Assembly (NCBI RefSeq): GCF_037975245.1
Contig: NC_092580.1
Location: forward strand, 9,647,001 to 9,711,000
Source of the DNA: Apostichopus japonicus
Taxonomy: Eukaryota > Echinodermata > Holothuroidea > Aspidochirotida > Stichopodidae
DNA: 64,000 bases
Direction of reading: 5' to 3'
The notes below the pieces were generated by a model. That model was not told the origin of the DNA. It saw only the letters and a program-made list of their open reading frames with translations, and searched no databases. Numbering within the stretch: position 1 is the first letter of the stretch; every line of letters begins with the position of its first letter. Below are positions 1 to 12,527 of this stretch, one piece after another. The position numbers and the translations under genes were made by a program.

Positions 1-1262
1 GCACAGTGGATTCCTCAATGAAAGTCATGGCTGGAGCCAATTCTATGCAGTTGCACCGGGGGCTTCCACTAAACGACAGTGAAAACACAGAGCTGTTTAC
101 CTTTAAGTTGTCCTTACGGAACTTGGATGAGTTCAAAAGCAGGCACATCAAATCATCCATTGTCTACTACCAAGGACATGAGTGGTATCTAACGTGTAAA
201 TATGGCAGTGGAAAAGAGGCTGAATTTATTGGTGTGTATGTCTACTGGGGGAGTCCGTCAGAAGGTGAGAGGTGTAAAGCAGACTTTCGTATCATCATGA
301 GGAACATCGTAGACCCCACAAAGAGTCTAGTCACAGAGGGCAGTCAAGTCGAATTCAGTGCGCCAAGAAGCCCAGGGTGGGGTAAGAGGGAGTTTGCACC
401 TGTTTCAGAAATTTTCTCCCCTGGTGGGGGTTTCTTACAAGAGCCTGAAGGAATTGTAATAGTTGAGCTAGCCATGAAATCATGCTCCAGCATTTTAGAG
501 CAATACGTTGACTTTAATCAAATGATGATTCAACAGAGGGACCAGCATTTCCCATCTCATTTCACAACCAATTTTCGTCTGGGAGGTCTAGAGTTCTACC
601 TCTCTCTCTATCCTCTGGGGGACCGTCCAGAGGCTGATGGACACGTCTCCATCTATCTTCATCGCTTTGTTGGCAATGAGGCTGATCAGAGTGCTCTCTT
701 AGGATGCCGTCTGAGGTACAGATTCTTCATCGGCAATCTATTTTGCCCGAGCAGTTCAAAAACGTTTGAGTTTTCCTTCAAAAACGAACAGGGTTATGGT
801 AGGTTCAGAGGTTTTGAACCTATCCAAGAGGGGCGCATATTCAAAATGCAAGGGCCTACACCCATTGGAGTTGAGGTGGTGGCGTGTACACCATTCGTAC
901 AACCTGAAATAAGACTTGCAACCAAAGGCTACTACCATCCGTCAAACATAACATTTGAAGACTCCGTCTTTTGTGACCATCGTGGAAACTCCTGGAAGCT
1001 TTCAGTTGATCCAGAGTCGCCGACTTTAAACTTGTTAATGAAGCTCAACGATGAGAGAGATGAAGATGTCGCGGAACATGGCCGTAGCAGAATCTCCAGT
1101 AGATCAGACAGCACCAAGTTTGTTCAGTGGAGGGCATACATCTTATCCAGGTCAGACAGGAGGAAAACACTATCGGTGATTGGATGTCCATTAACAGCAT
1201 ACTTCTCTAGAGGGCTCCCACAGAAGAGCTTTAACATGACAACTAGTATTCCCATTTTCAAG
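1..1262 (+). CDS. MATH gene, first visible exon (MATH 1, MATH 2, start of MATH 3)
   Basis: Reads from base 3 without a stop for 420 codons and ends at AAG|GTAGGT, phase 0. Typical MATH strands are visible, such as GHEWYLTCKYG and FRLGGLEFYLSLYP, and RGNSWKLSV marks the start of the third domain. Coding two and a half domains in one exon is unusual for a gene with such long introns downstream. Confidence 0.85.
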
Positions 1263-4200
1263 GTAGGTATCTATGTATATTAACTACAATACCAGTAGAA
1301 AACAAGGCTGTTGCTGTCATAATACTCATGTACTTTACAGAAGTTATGTGCATATGTGTTCTCATGTTGTTAAACAGGGAGTTATTAGTCACTATAGCAA
1401 CTTCTAGTACATGTAGTTTGCAAGCACAAGGTTGTTGCTGTCATAATACTCATGTACTTTACAGAAGTTATGTGCATATGTGTTCTCATGTTGTTAAACA
1501 GGGAGTTATTAGTCACTATATAGCAACTTCTAGTACCTGTAGTTTGCAAGCACAAGGCTGTTGCTGTCATAATACTCATGTACTTTACAGAAGTTTTGTG
1601 CATATCTTCTCATGTTGTTAAACAGGGAGTTATTAGTCAATATAGTAATTTCTAGTTCCTGTACAGTAGTTTGCACGCATAAGTCTGTTAAGTAATTGCA
1701 TTTCTGAATTATCAAGGAACTGGTACTTTTAATGTACTGTAAATGAATGGTGCATTGACTTATACAGTAGTGTCAATGTCTTTGTTGTACAGTTGTAAGC
1801 AAGCGATGTTCGGAAGATACTTAAGATATGCCTAAACATATTCATAGATATATCCTACCTGTCATTGGTTCGTTACAATTTATTTTATTTCCTCTTAGAC
1901 CAGTGTACATACTGAAGCGTTGCTTTTCTGTAGTTCATTGTCATCATATACTGTAGATCATTTGATGTCAATGGGAGTTGAGACCTGAAAAGCTTGTCAA
2001 CACAAAATCTCAAGAAGTGATATATTGACAGATCTCATACTTGACATATGGATCTAGCATAAAGGTTGCTAGGTTTCAGCTGTTTTTGAAGTTCATACTG
2101 TAGCCCCTAGCAGATAATGGCTTAAGAGCTATATATCCATAAGAATAGAGTATGTACCAAATTTGTATACATGTATAAGATTGCTTACAAGTTTAATGTA
2201 CAACATAGTTATCATTTTAAGGTGAAGGTAAAGGTAAAGGTCATTTGAGGTCAACTGTAGTTGAAATCTGAAAACTTTGTAAAAGTGCTAGCTCAAGAAG
2301 TAGAATGCGCACAAATATCATCAAACTACTGTAAGACCCTTTTGCTTTTTGTCATGTCTATTGTATGTTAATTTGCAAATGGCAATGAACATGTTGGATT
2401 CTAACAATTTGGCACACACACAGCACACTTTTGCTGTTCATCGAATAGAAAGTCAAATTATATGAAAGTTTCAACAGTGCAGATTTATGCTTCATTACTG
2501 TGAAGTGAATCTTTAAGAACCCCAATTTTACAGCTATTGAAGTGTTTTTGTTAAATTGCTAACATACTGTACTGTAGAAGGACATCAATTGCCTTGAGCA
2601 GCTTAAGCCAATTTACAATTAAATGTGATCTTTTCTTGATAGCTGAAGAAATATTTATAGATTTATAGATTGTCAGTATTAAGTGTACTCAACAAGTACT
2701 GGGGATGTAAATATTTCTTCATTCTATCCACTAATTGCTATTTAAGTGTAAACCACTTGGAGGACGCGTCATTCTGGTCTTGGTTTTACTTTTTTCCACG
2801 GAACCATACTGTGCATGAATGATTTATAGCTTTAACAACATTTGTTGCCACCTACAGTACTGAGAGTTAAATAATGTCAAATGTTGCAGTGTAGTGATGA
2901 ACTAAGCATATCATGTACAAGATGCAAATGTAATTTACTAAGGATCAAATCAATTGCAAATCCTCATCAGTTTGTTATGTCCAGTAGTAAAGTACTGCTC
3001 TTACCATCAGTCTTTGACTTTTTCCAGGCCAAATCATTAGATGGTGACTACAGCAGCAAGGAAGACCCATCGTTATTGGTTCGTCTAGAGATGTTGAATA
3101 TTCAAGACATCCCAGGTGTTTTATATGACTACCCAACATTGGACTTTGAAAGATTCCAGTTGTACCACACTAGGTAAAATGTGCTACTTTATATTTCATG
3201 AGAAACCAAAATGGTTTGCTTATTTAAGCATACTGTGTATTTTGTGACCACAGCTGCATTGGACAATCTGTATCATATCTCTACATTATTACTGTTTAAC
3301 AATCAAAACTCCAGGAAGACACCTGAAATAATACAGTAGATATTGCAGAGACAATGAGATGGATTTCTCTTATATGGTATTTTAATATTCAAATGAATAA
3401 AGGTTTGTTTCTAATAATCAAGTGCAAACTCCATTGTTTTGAAAGCTTCTGTGCTTTGGGGGCATCAAATGATAAGTATTATCTTAACATGGAAATTGCT
3501 GTTCCCAGTTTGCCTGTTGATTGAACCAACCTGGAGATTGTCTGAGTATGGTTAGCTAAAGTCATACCTTTAACAATACCGGATATTTAGCGTTACTCAA
3601 AGCAATGGTATTATAAATAACCCCTAGAATGCCTCCCTGGACTCTGACAGTAGACAGAGGTCTGTTGGGATAAAACTGTGACACAGAGCAGATTAAAAAT
3701 AGTGTTTCAATCCAGCAAAAGATAAGAACCAGTTTTTACTTAAACTCTTCACCACATAGCATGGTGGGCTCTATTATGACACACTTAAGACTTTGAAAGG
3801 ACAACTTGTACTTATTGTCCAAACTTTTTGCTAGTTATTATATCACTTTGCAATGTCTTAACGGCATGCACATCCATATTTTATGTTTTTTGACAGAATA
3901 TTGATGAAACTGCTGCTGTTAATTTCAGAAGAGGGACCTTTGCTTAAAAATGCCTCTGTTAGACTTAAAACATGAGTGTCGTATTTTTTGGAATTCACCT
4001 GTGTAACCTAAGCCGAGTAAAACAATACTACTTTTTATGCATGCTTAAAAAGTACCATCGAGATAAGAATAACTTTACCCTATAAGTTGATTATCAGACA
4101 AACTTCTGCTGGCATATCGATAACCATACAGTAGTATAGCAAGACTACAGTACTTAGTAAAAAAGAAGAAAGTGAGAGAGCTTTGATCAGTTTTAATTTC

Positions 4201-7200
4201 AATATTCATAGTGTTTGCCACAAAAATGAAGCCAGTCTTACTACAGAAGGACACATAATATATGTACTTCTAGTAAGGAGTTGGTTAACCTGTATGAAGT
4301 AAAATTTGTTATAATTGGGAGTCTTAAAGAAACAACTGCTCGATACTTTGGATTGTGAGTTTACTGCTTGTGAATCCACGACCTTGCAAATTCTCACAAT
4401 TTTGGACAACCAATTGTAGAAAATTGTGAAAGTTGTTAATCATTTGCAGCTTTCTCCCTCTTAGCATTAGGAAGTATGTGTTGCCATACAGTATGTTGCA
4501 TTGCATGATAGAAATTGAGTGTTGTTGGTGCAACAGTCCCAATGCACCATTGAGTTGATTATTGTGTTGTTACATTTCATAGGGAAGGTCTAAAGAGATG
4601 CCTGAAGCAAAATGAACTGTTGATGGAAGAACTTGCCAGTATCCGAGGTCAACAGAATCCAGCGGGGTCATCAGCAGGGAAGGTAGCCCAATTGGTGGGT
4701 CCCGAGCAGAAGGTAATCATGAGCTGTCTTAGACAAGCTTGAGAATTCATATTTGGTTGTTTGAGGAGGAGCAGTATTGTGTAGGTAGTTTAGAATTAAT
4801 AAGTGTACCTACAGTGAAAAGAACACTGGACTTGTACACACTACATTGTTTAAATTAAGTAATGTAGAGTGTAACATCAAAGTTTGCTGGTGTCAAACTG
4901 TTCACTTCGTTATTAAACGAAGATCAGTGTCTGATGTAGAGTTTAACCTTCTTGTGGTCATTATAGTTGGAGACATTAATTACTTGATTCAACAATGCAT
5001 TGCTTATTACTTGCTTATTGGCTTCGGTCAGCTTGCGAGTCTAAAAGCCTCCATGGCTCCTTTCGCGAGTTCCTGCTTGCGGGAAGATTACATGTACATA
5101 CATACATACATTACTCCTCAGTCAGAGTGACTATGCATTATTTGGGGACACAGACATATGTTGAGAGTCTTCGCAATATATCTGATGAGAAATACAAGTT
5201 TGGTATAAGCAGTACCAGCACTTTTCACAGATGCAGACATTTTGGCATTTGTTCAAGCTGAGCCACTTTCCCAACCCAAATATTTCCATCTGTGTTGTAA
5301 TCAGTCTTGTTTGTAGAATCTTGATGATATGTCTGAGCGATTCTAAGCTATACACCCCAAAGATGGTTAGTAGTGATAGCAACTATATACACCCCAAAGA
5401 ATGGTTAGTAGTGATACCAACTATATACACCCCAAAGAATGGTTAGTAGTGATACCAACTACTGTATATACACCCCAAAGAATGGTTAGTAGTGAAAGCA
5501 ACTATATACACCCCAAAGAATGGTTAGTAGTGATAGCAACTATATACACCCTAAAGAATGGTTAGTAGTGATACCAACTACTGTATATACACCCCAAAGA
5601 ATGGTTAGTAGTGATAGCAACTATATACACCCTAAAGAATGGTTAGTAGTGATAGCAACTATATACACCCCAAAGAATGGTTAGTAGTGATAGCAACTAC
5701 TGTATATACACCCCAAAGAATGGTTAGTAGTGAAAGCAACTATATACACCCTAAAGAATGGTTAGTAGTGATACCAACTACTGTATATACACCCCAAAGA
5801 ATGGTTAGTAGTGATAGCAACTATATACACCCTAAAGAATGGTTAGTAGTGATAGCAACTATATACACCCCAAAGAATGGTTAGTAGTGATACCAACTAT
5901 ATACACCCTAAAGAATGGTTAGTAGTGATAGCAACTACTGTATATACACCCTAAAGAATGGTTAGTAGTGATAGCAACTATATACACCCCAAAGAATGGT
6001 TAGTAGTGATAGCAACTATATACACCCTAAAGAATGGTTATTAGTGATAGCAACTACTGTATATACACCCCAAAGAATGGTTAGTAGTGATAGCAACTAT
6101 ATACACCCTAAAGAATGGTAAGTAGTGATACCAACTATATACACCCTAAAGAATGGTTAGTAGTGATACCAACTACTGTATATACACCCCAAAGAATGGT
6201 TAGTAGTGATAGCAACTATATACACCCTAAAGAATGGTTAGTAGTGATACCAACTATATACACCCTAAAGAATGGTTATTAGTGATACCAACTACTGTAT
6301 ATACACCCCAAAGAATGGTTAGTAGTGATAGCAACTATATACACCCCAAAGAATGGTTAGTAGTGATAACAACTACTGTATATACACCCCAAAGAATGGT
6401 TAGTAGTGATACCAACTATATACACCCCAAAGAATGGTTATTAGTGATACCAACTACTGTATATACACCCCAAAGAATGGTTAGTAGTGATACCAACTAC
6501 TGTATATACACCCCAAAGAATGGTTAGTAGTGATAGCAACTATATACACCCCAAAGAATGGTTAGTAGTGATACCAACTATATACACCCTAAAGAATGGT
6601 TAGTAGTGATACCAACTACTGTATATACACCCTAAAGAATGGTTAGTAGTGATAGCAACTATATACACCCCAAAGAATGGTTAGTAGTGATAGCAACTAT
6701 ATACACCCTAAAGAATGGTTAGTAGTGATAGCAACTATATACACCCCAAAGAATGGTTAGTAGTGATAGCAACTATATACACCCCAAAGAATGGTTAGTA
6801 GTGATAGCAACTATATACACCCCAAAGAATGGTTAGTAGTGATAGCAACTAATGTATATACACCCCAAAGAATGGTTAGTAGTGATAGCAACTACTGTAT
6901 ATACACCCCAAAGAATGGTTAGTAGTGATAGCAACTATATACACCCCAAAGAATGGTTAGTAGTGATAGCAACTATATACACCCTAAAGAATGGTTATTA
7001 GTGATAGCAACTACTGTATATACACCCCAAAGAATGGTTAGTAGTGATACCAACTATATACACCCTAAAGAATGGTTAGTAGTGATACCAACTACTGTAT
7101 ATACACCCCAAAGAATGGTTAGTAGTGATAGCAACTATATACACCCTAAAGAATGGTTAGTAGTGATACCAACTATATACACCCTAAAGAATGGTTATTA

Positions 7201-10200
7201 GTGATACCAACTACTGTATATACACCCCAAAGAATGGTTAGTAGTGATAGCAACTATATACACCCCAAAGAATGGTTAGTAGTGATAACAACTACTGTAT
7301 ATACACCCCAAAGAATGGTTAGTAGTGATACCAACTATATACACCCCAAAGAATGGTTATTAGTGATACCAACTACTGTATATACACCCCAAAGAATGGT
7401 TAGTAGTGATACCAACTACTGTATATACACCCCAAAGAATGGTTAGTAGTGATAGCAACTATATACACCCCAAAGAATGGTTAGTAGTGATACCAACTAT
7501 ATACACCCTAAAGAATGGTTAGTAGTGATACCAACTACTGTATATACACCCCAAAGAATGGTTAGTAGTGATAGCAACTACTGTATATACACCCCAAAGA
7601 ATGGTTAGTAGTGATAGCAACTACTGTATATACACCCCAAAGAATGGTTAGTAGTGATAGCAACTATATACACCCCAAAGAATGGTTAGTAGTGATAGCA
7701 ACTACTGTATATACACCCCAAAGAATGGTTAGTAGTGATAGCAACTACTGTATATACACCCCAAAGAATGGTTAGTAGTGATAGCAACTATATACACCCC
7801 AAAGAATGGTTAGTAGTGATAGCAACTATATACACCCCAAAGAATGGTTATTAGTGATAGCAACTACTGTATATACACCCCAAAGAATGGTTAGTAGTGA
7901 TAGCAACTATATACACCCCAAAGAATGGTTAGTAGTGATAGCAACTACTGTATATACACCCCAAAGAATGGTTAGTAGTGATAGCAACTATATACACCCC
8001 AAAGAATGGTTAGTAGTGATAGCAACTATATACACCCTAAAGAATGGTTAGTAGTGATAGCAACTACTGTATATACACCCAAAGAATGGTTAGTAGTGAA
8101 AGCAACTATATACACCCCAAAGAATGGTTATAAGTGATACCAACTACTGTATATACACACCCCAAAGAATGGTTAGTAGTGATAGCAACTACATACACCC
8201 TAAAGAATGGTTAGTAGTGATAGCAACTATATACACCCCAAAGAATGGTTATTAGTGATACCAACTACTGTATATACACACCCCAAAGAATGGTTAGTAG
8301 TGATAGCAACTATATACACCCCAAAGAATGGTTAGTAGTGATAGCAACTACTGTATATACACCCCAAAGAATGGTTAGTAGTGATAGCAACTACTGTATA
8401 TACACCCCAAAGAATGGTTAGTAGTGATAGCAACTATATACACCCTAAAGAATGGTTAGTAGTGATAGCAACTACTGTATATACACCCCAAAGAATGGTT
8501 AGTAGTGATAGCAACTATATACACCCTAAAGAATGGTTAGTAGTGATAGCAACTATATACACCCCAAAGAATGGTTAGTAGTGATAGCAACTACTGTATA
8601 TACACCCCAAAGAATGGTTAGTAGTGATAGCAACTATATACACCCTAAAGAATGGTTAGTAGTGATAGCAACTATATACACCCCAAAGAATGGTTAGTAG
8701 TGATAGCAACTACTGTATATACACCCCAAAGAATGGTTATTAGTAATAGCAACTATATACACCCCAAAGAATGGTTAGTAGTGATAGCAACTACTGTATA
8801 TACACCCCAAAGAATGGTTAGTAGTGATAGCAACTATATACACCCCAAAGAATGGTTAGTAGTGATAGCAACTATATACACCCCAAAGAATGGTTAGTAG
8901 TGATAGCAACTATATACACCCCAAAGAATGGTTATTAGTGATAGCAACTACTGTATATACACCCCAAAGAATGGTTATTAGTGATAGCAACTACTGTATA
9001 TACACCCCAAAGAATGGTTAGTAGTGATAGCAACTATATACACCCTAAAGAATGGTTAGTAGTGATAGCAACTATATACACCCCAAAGAATGGTTAGTAG
9101 TGATAGCAACTATATACACCCCAAAGAATGGTTAGTAGTGATAGCAACTACTGTATATACACCCCAAAGAATGGTTATTAGTGATAGCAACTACTGCATA
9201 TACACCCCAAAGAATGGTTAGTGGTGATAGCAACTATATACACCCTAAAGAATGGTTAGTAGTGATAGCAACTACTGTATATACACCCCAAAGAATGGTT
9301 AGTAGTGATAGCAACTACTGTATATACACCCCAAAGAATGGTTAGTAGTGATAGCAACTATATACACCCTAAAGAATGGTTAGTAGTGATAGCAACTATA
9401 TACACCCTAAAGAATGGTTAGTAGTGATAGCAACTATATACACCCCAAAGAATGGTTAGTAGTGATAGCAACTACTGTATATACACCCCAAAGAATGGTT
9501 AGTAGTGATAGCAACTACTGTATAGACACCCCAAAGAATGGTTAGTAGTGATAGCAACTATATACACCCCAAAGAATGGTTAGTAGTGATAGCAACTATA
9601 TACACCCCAAAGAATGGTTAGTAGTGATAGCAACTATATACACCCTAAAGAATGGTTAGTAGTGATAGCAACTATATACACCCCAAAGAATGGTTATTAG
9701 TGATAGCAACTACTGTATATACACCCCAAAGAATGGTTAGTAGTGATAGCAACTATATACACCCTAAAGAATGGTTAGTAGTGAAAGCAACTATATACAC
9801 CCCAAAGAATGGTTATTAGTGATAGCAACTACTGTATATACACCCCAAAGAATGGTTAGTAGTGATAGCAACTACTGTATATACACACCCCAAAGAATGG
9901 TTAGTAGTGATAGCAACTATATACACCCCAAAGAATGGTTATTAGTGATAGCAACTACTGTATATACACCCCAAAGAATGGTTAGTAGTGATAGCAACTA
10001 TATACACCCCAAAGAATGGTTATTAGTGATAGCAACTACTGTATATACACCCCAAAGAATGGTTAGTAGTGATAGCAACTATATACACCCTAAAGAATGG
10101 TTAGTAGTGATAGCAACTATATACACCCCAAAGAATGGTTAGTAGTGATAGCAACTATATACACCCTAAAGAATGGTTAGTAGTGATAGCAACTATATAC

Positions 10201-12319
10201 ACCCCAAAGAATGGTTAGTAGTGATAGCAACTATATACACCCCAAAGAATGGTTAGTAGTGATAGCAACTATATACACCCCAAAGAATGGTTAGTAGTGA
10301 TAGCAACTATATACACCCCAAAGAATGGTTAGTAGTGATAGCAACTAACTCATGGTTGAATAGCTTAGGTTTTAGATCATAGTACTTGTATTCTTTGAGT
10401 TGTTTGCTCCTTCAAATTACATTGAATGGTGATAAACAAGTCTGATGCAGATGTTTCTTGTAAACCCCCCCCCCCCCCCAAAAAAGTTGATACTATATAA
10501 CTGATAAATATAGCTTGGTAAATGGTAAAACCAGGCTTAATCTACAACAGGAACTTAGAAGCATTGCCTGTATACTTGTTGTGAAGCTGACCTATTTAAA
10601 ATGATCAATTAGTAGAATATCTTATCCAAATAATTGTCAAGGACAAACTTTACTCGATTGTGCTGTGTTTCAATTATCTTACATAGTTTTCAGGATGTTG
10701 TGGCACCAGTCAATGTTAAGTGCCTCCGATACAGAATAAATAGTTCATCAAGGGATCTGTTGTTTACAATGAAAATAGGTCATGAAGGACCACTTTGATG
10801 AAGGTTTATAAGTTTCAAGTTGTTGTGACCCACATATTGATATCCAGTAAAATCCCTCTACAAACCTCATTTTATCTGTATCTTGTATCTTGAATTACCT
10901 GTTTGTTCAACCATAGCTAGTATTTCATTTTGACATTGAGTGATTCAAACCTGAGCTGAGAGTATACGGTCTATACAAAATGATTGTTTGCTTTCTGGTA
11001 ACCTGTACTGTGTTACACTGCCATGCTAGATATATAACAGCCTTTAATTACCCAAACAACAAACTGTTGTGGCTCAACCTTACTATGTAACTTGTGTTAC
11101 TCGAGTTACTAAATGTAACTCGTGGAGCATGTAATCGAATATCTGAATGTGTATGTTGTTTCACTTTTTTACTTTGTTACAGATGAATGGTCCACCCGTC
11201 AAGACCCCAGCGCAGCAGGTCCCTACCAGACCCACATCATTGCATACATCATCTTCTCTACCATCTCTGGCCAGCCAGTCTAACCACCAGGGCGTGTCTC
11301 CTAGTGGAAGAGGCCCACCGCCAAAGCCACCCCCCAGAGCTTACTCCCCTATCAGTAATGATTCCAATATCAAGAGATATTCCTTCTCCCGTATGGCCCC
11401 TCTGTCTGCATCTGCTGCTGCACCATCAAATGTCCATCCATCACCAACCAATCCAACTGGTGGCCATTATCGACATGCTCCCCCAATGGGTGGTATCTCT
11501 GGATCCTCAAACAGTGACAGTGCTTTCAAGAGGTTTTCGTTCACAGGGATCAATGTCACGCCATCTATGATATCAGATCAGGCAGACTCTAGCAATATTC
11601 AAACACCAGGTCAAACTGCAAGTCAAGCTCAGAATCATTTACCCAACGGTAATCAAATCAATGTTGCAGCAGTCACCAGTAGCAGTCTTCAGAGCCTGAA
11701 TACCACAAATGAGAATGTGGTTATGCGAAGACCAAAGCCTTCCAATGCACCAGGCCAATATAGATCATCTTACCAGGGCTCATCCTCCCAGGGCTCATCC
11801 TCCCAGGGGTCATCCTCCCAGGTACCAGCTACATCTGAGTCGGCATTCAAGAGATTTTCATTCACTGGGGTAAACGTCTCTACTGCACTGACATCCGAGT
11901 TTCCATCTGGAGCGCAGGATGCCTCTGGGTCATTCCATGAGCAGCATAACCCCATCTACCAATCAACTGATGTACCAGCAGTCCATCAGAGGCAAGCACC
12001 GATAGAGCAACCAATAAGGATCCCAGCCAGGGAATCTAACCAGAGAGTTCCTGCCCAAACATCTGAGGATTTTATCCACAAGTATACTATTCTACAACCA
12101 GATGACATTGAAGAAAGATCTGGAATGAATCCTCCTATTGCATCACCCCAGGAGAACCCTAAAGTGAATTCCCTTGAACCTGAGCACCTTTTAGAGTTTA
12201 ACCCTCAATCTGACAGGCAGGGCCCTCTAGATGTCATGCAAACAGCAAATATTGCTGGATTTGGGTGGCGGTCTGCAGATCCAAAAAATCCAAACTCCTA
12301 TATGGAAACTGAGATTTAA
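1..12319 (+). CDS. MATH-domain protein with Pro/Ser-rich tail, 5'-partial (gene-level entry; four exons)
   Basis: Coding exons are 1-1262, 3028-3173, 4583-4712 and 11183-12319. Phases at the three junctions are 0, 2 and 0, and the 890 residues join without a stop. The reading frame is open to the left edge, so the start is missing. The protein has three MATH (meprin and TRAF homology) domains: about window residues 30-157, 183-297 and 310-470, the last split by the first visible intron. A short helical segment (LKRCLKQNELLMEELASIR) follows, then a disordered tail of about 380 residues. The tail has an SH3-type proline motif (PPPKPPPRAY) and three copies of a KR[YF]SF motif. MATH domains usually bind partner proteins in signalling adaptors and ubiquitin ligases. 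I do not recognise the orthologue, and an N-terminal RING or B-box outside the window is possible. The gene converges on RPN1. Confidence 0.85.
1303..1676 (+). repeat. Tandem repeat, ~125 bp x 3, intron of MATH gene
   Basis: Three near-identical units start at about 1303, 1427 and 1553. Each begins CAAGGYTGTTGCTGTCATAA and includes ACTTTACAG, which resembles a 3' splice site. The array lies 40 bp past the donor at 1263. Small open frames inside it are a by-product of the repeat. Confidence 0.85.
1960..2300 (+). repeat. Dispersed AGGTCA-bearing repeat, plus orientation, two degenerate units
   Basis: Two units carry the family hallmarks: 'gacctgaaaagcttgtcaac' near 1982 and 'atctgaaaactttgtaaaag' near 2267, each followed by an 'ctcaagaagt' segment. 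A perfect DR4 of AGGTCA half-sites sits at 2238-2253. Other copies are listed at 20160, 28370, 35100, 39785, 42650 and 60040. Confidence 0.65.
2301..3027 (+). other. Rest of first visible intron; nothing recognised
   Basis: AT-rich intron sequence. The acceptor is TTTTTCCAG at 3019-3027. I see no gene, RNA or element boundary. Confidence 0.6.
3028..3173 (+). CDS. MATH gene, exon completing MATH 3
   Basis: Acceptor TTTTTCCAG|GCC and donor ACTAG|GTAAAA, entering at phase 0 and leaving at phase 2. It encodes SLLVRLEMLNIQDIPG, the usual last strand of a MATH domain, so it completes the domain begun in the previous exon. The open frame upstream of 3028 is intron. Confidence 0.85.
3174..4582 (+). 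other. Intron of MATH gene; nothing recognised
   Basis: 1.4 kb of AT-rich sequence between matching phase-2 junctions (AG|GTAAAA and TTTCATAG|G). No repeat, RNA or element ends seen. Confidence 0.6.
4583..4712 (+). CDS. MATH gene, exon with short coiled coil
   Basis: Acceptor TTTCATAG|G completes the split codon; donor is CAGAAG|GTAATC, phase 0. It encodes 43 residues, with a leucine-spaced helical stretch (LKRCLKQNELLMEELASIR) followed by a Gly/Ser/Pro linker. TRAF-type proteins often pair MATH domains with coiled coils for oligomerisation. Here the coil comes after the MATH domains. Confidence 0.8.
4713..5348 (+). other. 5' part of the 6.5-kb intron; nothing recognised
   Basis: Non-repetitive AT-rich sequence leading into the 5-kb minisatellite. 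Short open frames here lack protein character. Confidence 0.5.
5349..10347 (+). repeat. 5-kb intronic minisatellite, mixed 38-bp and 43-bp units, ~120 copies
   Basis: The unit is TATATACACCCCAAAGAATG followed by GTTAGTAGTGATAGCAAC. A longer form has an extra CTGTA before the TATATA. Units vary at a few two-state sites: CCCC/CCCT before AAAG, GTTAGT/GTTATT, GATAG/GATAC and with or without CTGTA. One short plus one long unit is 81 bp, so repeat-encoded open frames of 27-residue period appear; they are not genes. A segment near 6130-6626 recurs at about 7049-7545, offset 919 bp. The array lies between the coiled-coil exon and the tail exon. Confidence 0.97.
10348..11182 (+). other. 3' part of the same intron
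   Basis: Contains a C homopolymer of about 14 bases near 10466-10480. It ends in a pyrimidine tract and TTGTTACAG acceptor at 11174-11182. Nothing else recognised. Confidence 0.6.
11183..12319 (+). CDS. MATH gene, last exon: Pro/Ser-rich tail
   Basis: Encodes 378 residues and the TAA at 12317-12319. It has an SH3-type polyproline run (GPPPKPPPRAY), three KR[YF]SF motifs at 11372-11386, 11528-11542 and 11849-11863, and a QGSSS run encoded by three 15-bp repeats (about 11774-11820). Two motifs sit in a longer FKRFSFTG[IV]NV box. [KR]-R-x-S fits the basophilic (PKA-type) kinase consensus. The strand-shifted frame at 11187 is a shadow. Confidence 0.88.
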   Translation: MNGPPVKTPAQQVPTRPTSLHTSSSLPSLASQSNHQGVSPSGRGPPPKPPPRAYSPISNDSNIKRYSFSRMAPLSASAAAPSNVHPSPTNPTGGHYRHAPPMGGISGSSNSDSAFKRFSFTGINVTPSMISDQADSSNIQTPGQTASQAQNHLPNGNQINVAAVTSSSLQSLNTTNENVVMRRPKPSNAPGQYRSSYQGSSSQGSSSQGSSSQVPATSESAFKRFSFTGVNVSTALTSEFPSGAQDASGSFHEQHNPIYQSTDVPAVHQRQAPIEQPIRIPARESNQRVPAQTSEDFIHKYTILQPDDIEERSGMNPPIASPQENPKVNSLEPEHLLEFNPQSDRQGPLDVMQTANIAGFGWRSADPKNPNSYMETEI

Positions 12320-12521
12320 ACATCCATAATTATCATCTTTATATATTCTATTAGATTTTTAACCAGTCAGAGATCAGTTTTCTTTGATATGATGGACAAA
12401 TAATGACAAGCCAGGTATTCAACCATTATTCTTGTGTCCTCAGGAACAATCATGTAAACTAAACATTTTCTATTGTTAGTGGAGATTAATCTGTTTACAT
12501 GACATTTTATGAATTTTTACA

Positions 12522-12527
12522 AATAAA
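12522..12527 (+). terminator. Poly(A) signal of MATH gene
   Basis: AATAAA about 200 bp past the stop codon, followed by a T-rich stretch. Confidence 0.6.

Noticed and set aside
5639-10142. Series of open frames encoding a repeated MVSSDSNYIHPKEW-type peptide
   Set aside because: They arise because a 38- plus a 43-bp unit equals 81 bp. They lie in an intron with correct splice phases on each side, have no start context, and stop whenever two equal units meet.
5349-10347. CRISPR-like look of the long regular array
   Set aside because: There are no unique spacers, units abut directly, and the context is an animal intron.
11187-11570. 127-residue frame within the MATH gene tail exon
   Set aside because: Shadow of the main frame, produced by Pro/Ser-rich codon composition.
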